A stretch of 64,000 bases of DNA, taken from an uncultured Eubacterium sp. GTDB lineage: Bacteria > Bacillota > Clostridia > Lachnospirales > Lachnospiraceae. This document shows positions 25,039 through 32,593 of this stretch, in pieces (within the stretch, counting starts at the first letter, position 1; each line of letters begins with the position of its first letter). Made by a program: the position numbers and the translations under genes. The DNA lies in assembly GCA_934338065.1 (NCBI GenBank), contig CAKRGX010000007.1:49381-113380 (forward strand). Reading direction: 5' to 3'. Below the pieces are notes generated by a model. The model ran no database searches. It saw only the letters and a list, made by a program, of their open reading frames with translations, and was not told the origin of the DNA.

Positions 25039-25910
25039 TGGCGAGAAAAAAGCGTGAAGAAGAACAGGGCATTAGTGCTGGATGGATCAACACATTTGCT
25101 GATCTGATGAATCTGCTTCTTTGCTTCTTCGTTTTGCTGTTTTCTATGTCTACTGTCGATGCTGACAAATATGAACAGTTGGTTACATCCATGACGGAAA
25201 GCATCAATATATTTAAAGGTGGAGGAAAGGCAATCGGCGAGGGAGCGTTTGTTTCAAACGGAACCGATCAGCTTGTATCAATCTCTAAGTATTTCAAAGA
25301 GTATGAAGATATGGGAGACGATTCACAGAATAAAGAAGGTCAGGATACGAAACAGGACAGCGGAACAGAAAAAGCTGACAGTAACAACAATACAGAGGAA
25401 AACAAAACCGCGGAAGAAATATATGAAGAAAAAAAAGCGCAGGAACAGAGACAGGCGGCAGAGGCTCTCTATGGTGAGGTGACAGAACGGGCTCAGGCAA
25501 AAGATATTGAAGATGATATCAGTGTCAATATCGACAAGCAGAATCAGTATGTACAGATATCTCTTAATGGTGCGCTATTGTTTGAGACCGGCGATGTGGA
25601 GATCAAGAAGAGCATGCGGCCGCTGATGAGTAAGGTTGGTGACATACTCAGACAGTTTAAAACTCATCGTATCAAGATAGAGGGGCATACGGATAACGTT
25701 CCGATTTCCGGAAAATACAGTAATAATATGATGTTGTCGACAGCCCGCGCCAATACTGTTTTTCAATATCTGAAAGATAAGAAAAAAATACCTCCGCAAT
25801 CAATGGAGATATCGGGGTATGGAGAGTTTGCTCCTGTGGCGAGTAATAAAACGGCAAAAGGACGCGCACAGAATCGTCGAGTTGAAATAAAGATTTACAC
25901 GGGAAAATAA
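25038..25910 (+). CDS. motB: Flagellar motor stator protein MotB
   Basis: Peptidoglycan-anchored stator subunit. The 290-residue protein has a Lys/Arg/Glu-rich N-terminus, one membrane helix (about residues 20-38) with the ion-carrying Asp22 in FADLMNLLL, a Glu/Lys-rich charged linker (about residues 90-145) and a C-terminal OmpA-like domain (IKIEGHTDNVPI; LSTARANTV; GRAQNRRVEIKI). The start ATG shares its A with the motA stop. Ion type (H+ or Na+) cannot be told from sequence with confidence. Confidence 0.96.
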   Translation: MARKKREEEQGISAGWINTFADLMNLLLCFFVLLFSMSTVDADKYEQLVTSMTESINIFKGGGKAIGEGAFVSNGTDQLVSISKYFKEYEDMGDDSQNKEGQDTKQDSGTEKADSNNNTEENKTAEEIYEEKKAQEQRQAAEALYGEVTERAQAKDIEDDISVNIDKQNQYVQISLNGALLFETGDVEIKKSMRPLMSKVGDILRQFKTHRIKIEGHTDNVPISGKYSNNMMLSTARANTVFQYLKDKKKIPPQSMEISGYGEFAPVASNKTAKGRAQNRRVEIKIYTGK

Positions 25911-25933
25911 AGGAGACATCAGGAGGTTGAAGA

Positions 25934-26449
25934 ATGAAAAAGAATATACTTACTATAGTGATCATGGCATCCACTCTTATTAATCTGGTACTTACCGCTG
26001 TATTAGTGTTCAGCGTTATGCCTGCAATGAACAAGACGGGAGTTCTGGTAGATAAAGTAGCTTCTGTTATTGATCTTGAGATTGAAGATAAGAATTCCAA
26101 AGAGCAGGAGTATACGATTGATGATTTGGAACCATATGCAAAGAAGTATGATGCTGCTGTTAATATTAATCTGAAACGTGATGAAGGCGATGATGCAAAC
26201 CATTATGCACAACTGGCAGGATGGACACTTTCACTGAACAAAAAAGCAGATGATTTCAGTTCGATTAAAGATTCTCTGACTACAAAAGATGTTTATGTGG
26301 ATGATATCGTGAAGGAAACGATTAGCAGTTATACAGCAACAACGCTGGATTTTACAAAGTGTAAGACAGAGATTATAAAGAAAATACAAGAGAAATATAA
26401 CACAAAAGCTATTGTTGATATTTCACTTACAGATCCTTTGATTGCATAA
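25934..26449 (+). CDS. fliL: Flagellar basal body-associated protein FliL
   Basis: Single-pass membrane protein that surrounds the stator. The 171-residue protein has an N-terminal membrane segment (ILTIVIMASTLINLVLTAVLVF in parts, residues 4-27) and a periplasmic stomatin-like domain. Sequence similarity to FliL is weak by eye; the call rests on size, topology and position between motB and fliM. AGGAGG precedes ATG 25934. Confidence 0.78.
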   Translation: MKKNILTIVIMASTLINLVLTAVLVFSVMPAMNKTGVLVDKVASVIDLEIEDKNSKEQEYTIDDLEPYAKKYDAAVNINLKRDEGDDANHYAQLAGWTLSLNKKADDFSSIKDSLTTKDVYVDDIVKETISSYTATTLDFTKCKTEIIKKIQEKYNTKAIVDISLTDPLIA

Positions 26450-26471
26450 TAATATAAAAAAAGACTTTATG

Positions 26472-26493
26472 TTATGTGAAAATTATGGTATAA
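26472..26493 (+). repeat. 22-base element upstream of fliM (copy 2)
   Basis: 19 of 22 bases match 24129-24150 upstream of motA; both begin TTATGTGAAAAT. Here the element runs into the -10 box of fliM. Confidence 0.6.
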
Positions 26494-26517
26494 TATCAGA
26501 TGGCATGTTTTACATGC
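26486..26517 (+). promoter_or_regulatory. Extended -10 promoter of fliM with a 5'-end hairpin
   Basis: TGG then TATAAT (26489-26494) is a strong extended -10; no good -35 is seen. The inverted repeat GCATGT-TTT-ACATGC (26503-26517) starts about 2 bases after the predicted transcription start, so the transcript would begin with a small hairpin. Confidence 0.6.
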
Positions 26518-26544
26518 TGTGTTGAATAAGTGAGGTGAGAAATT

Positions 26545-27522
26545 ATGGGCGATGTTCTGTCGCAAAATGAGATAGATAATTTGCTCTCCGCATTAAGCAG
26601 TGGTGAATTCGATCCCAACGATGCCGGAGAGGTGGAAGAAAAGCAGGTTAAGGATTATGATTTTGCGAGACCGTCCAAATTTTCAAAAGAACACTTGCGG
26701 ACTCTGGTATTTATTTTTGAACATTATGCCAGATTGTTATCGACCAATCTTCCCGTATATTTGAGAAAAAATGTACAGGTAGAAGTGATGCATTCTGAGG
26801 CGGCTACTTATCAGGAATTTTCAAATTCCCTGTCTAATCCGGTGTTGCTGGGAGTTGTTAATTTTGCTCCTTTGGAAGGAAATGTCATTTTAGAACTTGC
26901 TACCGGGCTGGGATATGCGATTGTTGACCGTATGCTTGGCGGTGGCGGAAAACCGTTGGATAAAAACAGAGAATTCACAGAGATTGAGTTGACGATTATT
27001 GAGCGTATCATGGTAGTTTGTACCAATCTGCTTGTAGAACCGTGGAAGAGTGTTCAGCAACTGGAACCGATGCTGGAAAGAATTGAAACAAATTCGCAGT
27101 TTGCTCAGTTTGTGACACCAAATGAAATGACTTCGATTATTACTATGAGCATTAAGATTGGTGACGCAGAAGGATTGATGAATATATGTATTCCTTATGC
27201 TGTCCTTGAACCTGTGATTGACAAGGTGAATACAAAGTACTGGTATTCGACATCGACTGAAATTGAAGATGGAAGTTATCGGGAATATCTGGAAGAATCC
27301 TTGCAACGGGCAAAAATACCGGTTCGTGCCATTATGGGGCGGAGTGCAATTTCGGTAAATGATTTCATACATCTGCAGCCGGGAGATATCATAAAGATTA
27401 ACACAAGAATAGAAGATGAATTAGATGTTTATGTTGGAAATATCAAGAAGTTTTCTGCAATACCGGGAGCCTATGAGGACTCTTATGCAGTAAAAATAAA
27501 ATCAATCTATAGAGAGGAGTAA
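26545..27522 (+). CDS. fliM: Flagellar motor switch protein FliM
   Basis: C-ring protein that binds CheY-P. The 325-residue protein begins with the CheY-P-binding peptide LSQNEIDNLLSAL, then the CheC-like middle domain (FEHYARLLSTNLP; GLGYAIVDRMLGGGG) and a C-terminal SpoA domain (LQPGDIIKINTRIED). GAGGTGAG precedes ATG 26545 by 7 bases. It is followed by fliY after 4 bases. Confidence 0.97.
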   Translation: MGDVLSQNEIDNLLSALSSGEFDPNDAGEVEEKQVKDYDFARPSKFSKEHLRTLVFIFEHYARLLSTNLPVYLRKNVQVEVMHSEAATYQEFSNSLSNPVLLGVVNFAPLEGNVILELATGLGYAIVDRMLGGGGKPLDKNREFTEIELTIIERIMVVCTNLLVEPWKSVQQLEPMLERIETNSQFAQFVTPNEMTSIITMSIKIGDAEGLMNICIPYAVLEPVIDKVNTKYWYSTSTEIEDGSYREYLEESLQRAKIPVRAIMGRSAISVNDFIHLQPGDIIKINTRIEDELDVYVGNIKKFSAIPGAYEDSYAVKIKSIYREE

Positions 27523-27526
27523 TGCA

Positions 27527-28735
27527 ATGGACGGAATGTTATCGCAGGAAGAAATTAATGCGTTATTAGGCAACATGGATGCCGATGGCGGCTCAGAAGA
27601 AACCGCATCGGAAGATGCACAATCCTCCGTGAATGTTTCGGATTCCGAAATGCTGACTCCAGAAGAAGCAGATGGACTTGGTGAAATTGCTAATATCAGC
27701 ATGGGAACGGCTGCTACAACGTTGTCGATTCTTGTTAATAACAGGGTTGATATTACGACGCCGACCGTGTCCTATACAACGATGGAACAGTTAGCAGAGC
27801 AAAAGGAAGCACCTGTAGTATTTATCTATATATCATATCGGTCAGGTCTAAAAGGAAACAATGTTTTGATCCTGAAAGAACAGGATGTGAAAGTTATCAC
27901 GGATCTCATGATGGGAGGAGATGGTACTAACACGGATACAGAGCTGAATGATCTGCATCTCAGCGCAATATGTGAGGCCATGAATCAGATGATGGGATCG
28001 GCGGCAACATCTATGTCATCCATGATTAATGAGATGGTTGATATCAGTCCGCCAACTGCCACGAGGATTGATTTTGGACAGGGACTGGATGCTCCCGGAC
28101 TTCAGGAATTAATGGGACAGACTTTTGTTGAAGTTTCCTTTAAAATGGAGATAGGAGAACTTGTTGACAGTGAGATCATGCAATTGTATCCAATCGAGTT
28201 TGCAAAGATGATTTACAAACAGTTTGTAGATGTATCGACAGGTGGGATAACTGTACAGGAACAGGAAACTACTCCTGCTGCAGAAACTATATCACCTGCG
28301 CCTGCAGCATCGACAGCGCCTGTACAAGAGCCGCAGCCGGCGATGTCGGCACAGCCACAGCCGGCACCAATGCAAATGGGACAGCAGCAGATGGGGGCTA
28401 TGCAGCAGCCAATGTATGCAATGCCGCCACAGGATGTTAATATACAACCGGCACAGTTCCAGAACTTCACGCAGATGCCAAACTTAAATGGCATTGCACC
28501 GGAAAACATTGATCTGATCATGGATGTTCCGTTGGAGGTAACTGTTGAATTAGGAAGAACAAGCAAATCTATAAAAGAGATTTTGGACTTTTCACCAGGT
28601 ACTATTATTGAATTAGATAAGCTTGCCGGTGAACCGATTGATGTTTTGGTTAACGGAAAATTTGTAGCCAAAGGTGAAGTTGTTGTGATTGAAGAAAGTT
28701 TCGGTATTCGTGTTACCGAGATTATAAAAGAATAA
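27527..28735 (+). CDS. fliY: Flagellar motor switch phosphatase FliY
   Basis: Combines a FliN-type C-ring domain with a CheC-type CheY-P phosphatase. The 402-residue protein has an N-terminal EINALLG CheY-binding peptide, two intact E-x2-N phosphatase motifs (Glu53/Asn56 in GEIANI, Glu150/Asn153 in CEAMNQ), a linker rich in Pro, Gln, Met and Ala (about residues 245-320) and a C-terminal SpoA/FliN domain (VPLEVTVELGRTSKSIKEIL in parts). Both active sites being present means this protein can remove CheY phosphate in the absence of a cheC gene in the window. Confidence 0.94.
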   Translation: MDGMLSQEEINALLGNMDADGGSEETASEDAQSSVNVSDSEMLTPEEADGLGEIANISMGTAATTLSILVNNRVDITTPTVSYTTMEQLAEQKEAPVVFIYISYRSGLKGNNVLILKEQDVKVITDLMMGGDGTNTDTELNDLHLSAICEAMNQMMGSAATSMSSMINEMVDISPPTATRIDFGQGLDAPGLQELMGQTFVEVSFKMEIGELVDSEIMQLYPIEFAKMIYKQFVDVSTGGITVQEQETTPAAETISPAPAASTAPVQEPQPAMSAQPQPAPMQMGQQQMGAMQQPMYAMPPQDVNIQPAQFQNFTQMPNLNGIAPENIDLIMDVPLEVTVELGRTSKSIKEILDFSPGTIIELDKLAGEPIDVLVNGKFVAKGEVVVIEESFGIRVTEIIKE

Positions 28736-28750
28736 TGGAGGAGATTAACG

Positions 28751-29113
28751 ATGGCAAAAAGTGTTTTAATATGTGATGATGCAGCATTTATGAGAGTTAT
28801 GATTAAAGACATTCTTACCAAAAATGGATATGAGATAGCAGGAGAAGCTGAGAATGGCTTGAAAGCTGTAGAAAAGTATAATGAGACAAAGCCAGATTTG
28901 GTTATGATGGATATTACAATGCCGGAAATGGATGGAATTCAAGCATTGAAGAAGATCAAAGAATCAGATTCCGGTGCCACCGTAATTATGTGTTCTGCAA
29001 TGGGGCAGCAGGCAATGGTTATCGAGTCTATTCAGTCTGGTGCAAAGGACTTTATTGTTAAGCCATTTCAGGCAGATCGTGTTATTGAGGCTGTAAAGAA
29101 GGCAATAGGTTAA
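28751..29113 (+). CDS. cheY: Chemotaxis response regulator CheY
   Basis: Stand-alone receiver domain of 120 residues. The acidic pocket (CDDAAFMR, Asp54 in VMMDITMP), Ser/Thr in MCSAMGQQ and Lys in IVKPF are all present. It is phosphorylated by CheA and acts on FliM/FliY. GGAGG precedes ATG 28751. Position fliY-cheY-fliO is the Firmicutes order. Confidence 0.96.
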   Translation: MAKSVLICDDAAFMRVMIKDILTKNGYEIAGEAENGLKAVEKYNETKPDLVMMDITMPEMDGIQALKKIKESDSGATVIMCSAMGQQAMVIESIQSGAKDFIVKPFQADRVIEAVKKAIG

Positions 29114-29116
29114 CTT

Positions 29117-29473
29117 ATGAATGGGAGCAATTTGTTACAATTGTTCATGTTGATCATCGTATTTGTATTTATTTTGGCGGCCACTTATTTTACTACTAAG
29201 TGGATTGCCAGGTCAGGGATGATTCAGAATCATGCCAGGAATATAGCTGTTAAAGAAACGTTTAAAATTGCAACAGGAAAGTATATTCAGATCATCCGGA
29301 TAGGCAGCAAATATTATGCCATTGGTGTATCAAAAGATCAGATTTCTTTTCTGACAGCGCTTGATGAGAACCAGCTTGATTTTCAGACAGCAGAGATGAC
29401 AAATACAAAACTTTCGTTTAAAGAGATGATTGAAAAGATGTCGGCAGGAAAGAAATCTTCGGACATCAAATAA
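29117..29473 (+). CDS. fliO: Flagellar biosynthetic protein FliO
   Basis: Small membrane protein that stabilises FliP during export-gate assembly. The 118-residue protein has one N-terminal membrane segment (LFMLIIVFVFILAATYFTT, residues 8-27) and a cytoplasmic part with VKETFKIATGKYIQIIRIG (in parts), matching the FliO/FliZ family pattern. It starts 3 bases after the cheY stop. Call supported by position before fliP. Confidence 0.85.
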   Translation: MNGSNLLQLFMLIIVFVFILAATYFTTKWIARSGMIQNHARNIAVKETFKIATGKYIQIIRIGSKYYAIGVSKDQISFLTALDENQLDFQTAEMTNTKLSFKEMIEKMSAGKKSSDIK

Positions 29474-29494
29474 AGAAAGAAAAGGTTGGTATTT

Positions 29495-30361
29495 ATGAAA
29501 GAACAGAAGAGATTAAGTCAGAATTCACTTCGATTGATTGTTCTGTTTGCTTTGCTATGTATATTAACCTTTTTTTGTGGTACAAAGATATCCGTGCAAG
29601 CAAAGAAAGCAGTTAGTTCGGGGGCTAATGTATCAGAACAATCAGGAAGCACCCGGGGAGAAGTACAGGATCCGGATTCTCCACAGGATTTTCAATTTAA
29701 TATTACTTCCAACGCAGGAAGTTCCAGTTTGTCAGCCAGTATGCGGATGATCCTTGTTCTGACGCTGCTGTCATTGGCTCCGTTCTTGTTGATCATGGTC
29801 ACTTCGTTCACAAGAATCATTGTGGTACTTCATTTCATCCGTTCGGCGTTGGGAACACAGACAACGCCACCGAATCAGGTTTTGATCGGTTTGGCGCTTT
29901 TTCTTACGTTATTTATTATGAGTCCGGTAATGGCTGAAGTGAATTCGGACTGTATTCAACCATTTGATAATGGTAAGATTACGCAGGAACAGGCGTTAAA
30001 TGCAGGCTTAAAACCAATACGTACTTTTATGTTCCAGCAGACAAACCGCAAGGATATTAAACTGTTTCTGCAGATACAGAAAAAAAGTGAAAAAGTTTCC
30101 GTTGATAATGTGGATGAAATTCCAACGCTTGTTTTGATACCGGCATTTATGATCAGTGAATTAAGAACCGCATTTATCATTGGTTTCTTAATATATTTAC
30201 CATTTATTGTTATTGATATGGTCGTGGCATCTACCCTTATGTCAATGGGAATGATGATGCTGCCGCCGACGACAATTTCCATGCCGTTTAAGATTCTTTT
30301 GTTTGTACTGGCAGATGGATGGAATCTTGTGATCGGACAAGTTGTAAAAACATTTTATTGA
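29495..30361 (+). CDS. fliP: Flagellar export gate protein FliP
   Basis: Core of the export gate. The 288-residue protein has a cleavable-looking signal peptide (residues 1-36, ending before KKAVSS), four membrane segments and the FliP signatures MVTSFTRIIVVLHFIRSALG (in parts), PPNQVLIGLALFLT and FIVIDMVVASTLMSMGMMMLPP (in parts). ATG 29495 is preferred over TTG 29486, which has no proper site. GGGAGG for fliQ follows the stop. Confidence 0.96.
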   Translation: MKEQKRLSQNSLRLIVLFALLCILTFFCGTKISVQAKKAVSSGANVSEQSGSTRGEVQDPDSPQDFQFNITSNAGSSSLSASMRMILVLTLLSLAPFLLIMVTSFTRIIVVLHFIRSALGTQTTPPNQVLIGLALFLTLFIMSPVMAEVNSDCIQPFDNGKITQEQALNAGLKPIRTFMFQQTNRKDIKLFLQIQKKSEKVSVDNVDEIPTLVLIPAFMISELRTAFIIGFLIYLPFIVIDMVVASTLMSMGMMMLPPTTISMPFKILLFVLADGWNLVIGQVVKTFY

Positions 30362-30375
30362 CGGGAGGCGATTGA

Positions 30376-30648
30376 ATGACAGATGCAGATGTATTAGACA
30401 TTACCATTGATATGATCTGGTGTATTATAAAGTGTTCTGCCCCGTTATTACTTGTGTCTCTTGTTGTAGGTCTTGTAATAAGTATCTTTCAGACGATTAC
30501 GTCAATTCAAGAACAGACATTGACCTTTGTTCCTAAGTTAGTTGCGATATTTATTATGCTGTTACTCTGTGGTGGCTGGATCATGGATAATTGTGTTGAT
30601 TTTCTGGTGCAGTTATGTAATAAATTTTCTATTTATGTTGGAGGATGA
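30376..30648 (+). CDS. fliQ: Flagellar export gate protein FliQ
   Basis: Export-gate subunit of 90 residues with two membrane helices (LLLVSLVVGLVISIFQ; LVAIFIMLLLCGGWIM) and the FliQ motif QEQTLTFVPKL. GGGAGGCGA precedes ATG 30376. The stop overlaps an ATGA with the fliR region. Confidence 0.95.
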   Translation: MTDADVLDITIDMIWCIIKCSAPLLLVSLVVGLVISIFQTITSIQEQTLTFVPKLVAIFIMLLLCGGWIMDNCVDFLVQLCNKFSIYVGG

Positions 30649-30650
30649 AG

Positions 30651-31427
30651 ATGACGTTTACAGTAGAAAATTTAGAATTTTATCTGCTTGTTCTCGTTCG
30701 CGTGTCTGCTTTGGTTATGACGGCACCTTTTTTCAGCTACAATACTATTCCGATGCGTGTAAGGGCAGCCATGAGTGTTTTTCTGTCTCTGATCTGTATA
30801 TCGATTACTCCGGTTATCACTCTTCATTATGTCGGAGTGGTTGGGTATGCGGTATTGATACTGAAGGAAATGCTGCTTGGGATCACGTTAGGACTTATGT
30901 GTACGATGTGCTTTCAGATTGTCAGTTTTGCCGGACAGTTAATGGATATGGAGATGGGACTGTCGATGGCAAGTATGTTTGATCCAATGACAAACTCACA
31001 GATTTCTGTAACAGGTAATTTATATAATTATGCACTTTTACTGATGATGGTCGTTACTAATATGCATTACTATATTATTCGTGCCATTTGTGATTCTTTT
31101 TCGTATTTTAATGTAGGAAAAGCAATTTTTCCTATGGCTAATCTGAAAAATATTGTTGTGGATTTTATTGGTAACTATTTGGTGATCGCCGTACGGATTG
31201 TTTTGCCGGTATTTTGCTGTATGCTTCTGATTAATGTTATTCTTGGCGTACTTGCTAAGGTTGCACCACAGATGAATATGTTTGTTGTTGGTATGCAGAT
31301 CAAGATTATGGTAGGCTTGGTTGTGCTGGTTCTGGTCATACAGAGTTTTTCGACAGTGGCTGATTATATATTTGGAGAGATGAGAGAAGTTATTACGAAT
31401 GTCATTCATCTCTTTACCCCATCATAA
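30651..31427 (+). CDS. fliR: Flagellar export gate protein FliR
   Basis: Integral export-gate subunit of 258 residues with six membrane segments; FSYNTIPMRVRAAMSVFLSL (in parts), LGLMCTMCFQIVSFAGQLMDMEMG (in parts) and the MNMFVVGMQIKI stretch are FliR-typical. GGAGG at 30640-30644 lies 6 bases before ATG 30651; ATG 30645 directly touches that site and is less likely. Confidence 0.95.
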   Translation: MTFTVENLEFYLLVLVRVSALVMTAPFFSYNTIPMRVRAAMSVFLSLICISITPVITLHYVGVVGYAVLILKEMLLGITLGLMCTMCFQIVSFAGQLMDMEMGLSMASMFDPMTNSQISVTGNLYNYALLLMMVVTNMHYYIIRAICDSFSYFNVGKAIFPMANLKNIVVDFIGNYLVIAVRIVLPVFCCMLLINVILGVLAKVAPQMNMFVVGMQIKIMVGLVVLVLVIQSFSTVADYIFGEMREVITNVIHLFTPS

Positions 31428-31447
31428 AAGATTGAGCAGGTGATTGG

Positions 31448-32554
31448 ATGCGATTGGAATATAATCTGCAGTTTTTTGCCAAAGAGGGTGAAGGGGGAGA
31501 AAAAACAGAACCCGCGACACCGAAAAAATTAGAAAAGGCAAGAGCTGAGGGACAGACGGCAAAGAGTCAGGATATGAATACTGCTATCTTATTATTTGTA
31601 CTCTTTACCGGTTTAAAAATCTTTGGAGGCTTTATGCTGAATAGGATTTTTGATATGTTTCACTTTTTTTCTTATGCTATATCGGAGTATTCACGGGAAG
31701 AGTTTACAATTGCCAGAGCTGAGGGATTGTTTCAATATGGTCTGAAAGAGTTTATGTATACAATCTTACCCTTAGTGGTATTGGCAGTGTTAGGCGCATT
31801 TGTAGTTAACATCGTTCAGGTAAAGTGGAAGATCACTTTGAATCCGCTTAAGCCCAAACCGTCTAAGATAAATCCAATCAGTGGTATGAAACGATTATTT
31901 TCAAAGGACAAGCTGTTTGAATTGCTAAAGGCTATTGTCAAGGTTGGTATTTTATTTTATGTTGTTTATGACTCATTGAAAGATGAGTGGGGGCTGGTCA
32001 TCAATATATATCAGTTAGATTTGTGGCAGGCGATTAATCTGATCGTTGACACTGTTCTTACAATATCCTTCAAGATCAGTGCTGTGTTCCTTATTATAGC
32101 ATTTGCTGATTGGAAATATCAGAAGTATAGGTTTAGTTCTGATATGAAGATGACAAAACAGGAAGTTAAGGAAGAATACAAAAATGCAGAGGGTAATCCA
32201 CAGATTAAAGGACAGATCAGAAAAAAAATGCAGGAAGTATCAAGGCGGCGTATGATGCAGGAATTACCGGAAGCAGATGTGGTCATCACGAACCCGACGC
32301 ATCTGGCTGTCGCACTGAAGTATGATAAAGAACAGGCAGAGGCTCCGGTTGTTATCGCAAAAGGAGCTGATTATCTGGCTGCCCGTATAAAAGAGATTGC
32401 AAGAGATAATCATGTTGAGATTGTGGAGAACAAGCCTCTGGCACGTATGTTGTATCATAACGTGGAGTTAGGGGAACAGATTCCGCCGGAGTTATATCAG
32501 ATGGTGGCGGAGATACTTGCTTATGTATATGGTTTGCAGGGAAAAGTTAGTTGA
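31448..32554 (+). CDS. flhB: Flagellar export switch protein FlhB
   Basis: Substrate-specificity switch of the export apparatus. The 368-residue protein has the N-terminal GGEKTEPATPKKLEKAR, four membrane segments, and the autocleavage motif NPTH at residues 282-285. AGCAGGTGATT precedes ATG 31448. It interacts with FliK, encoded 12 kb upstream. Confidence 0.97.
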   Translation: MRLEYNLQFFAKEGEGGEKTEPATPKKLEKARAEGQTAKSQDMNTAILLFVLFTGLKIFGGFMLNRIFDMFHFFSYAISEYSREEFTIARAEGLFQYGLKEFMYTILPLVVLAVLGAFVVNIVQVKWKITLNPLKPKPSKINPISGMKRLFSKDKLFELLKAIVKVGILFYVVYDSLKDEWGLVINIYQLDLWQAINLIVDTVLTISFKISAVFLIIAFADWKYQKYRFSSDMKMTKQEVKEEYKNAEGNPQIKGQIRKKMQEVSRRRMMQELPEADVVITNPTHLAVALKYDKEQAEAPVVIAKGADYLAARIKEIARDNHVEIVENKPLARMLYHNVELGEQIPPELYQMVAEILAYVYGLQGKVS

Positions 32555-32593
32555 TAGCCGGTTATCTGACCGGAAAGGAAAGGAGAATGGATC

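Noticed and set aside
28213..28821. 202-codon minus-strand frame across fliY and cheY
   Set aside because: It covers the fliY Pro/Gln-rich linker in antisense, giving Cys/Gly runs by composition; both plus-strand genes are certain.
30542..30982. 146-codon plus-strand frame overlapping fliQ and fliR
   Set aside because: Out-of-frame shadow with Cys/Ser-rich composition; FliQ and FliR both have clear family motifs in their own frames.
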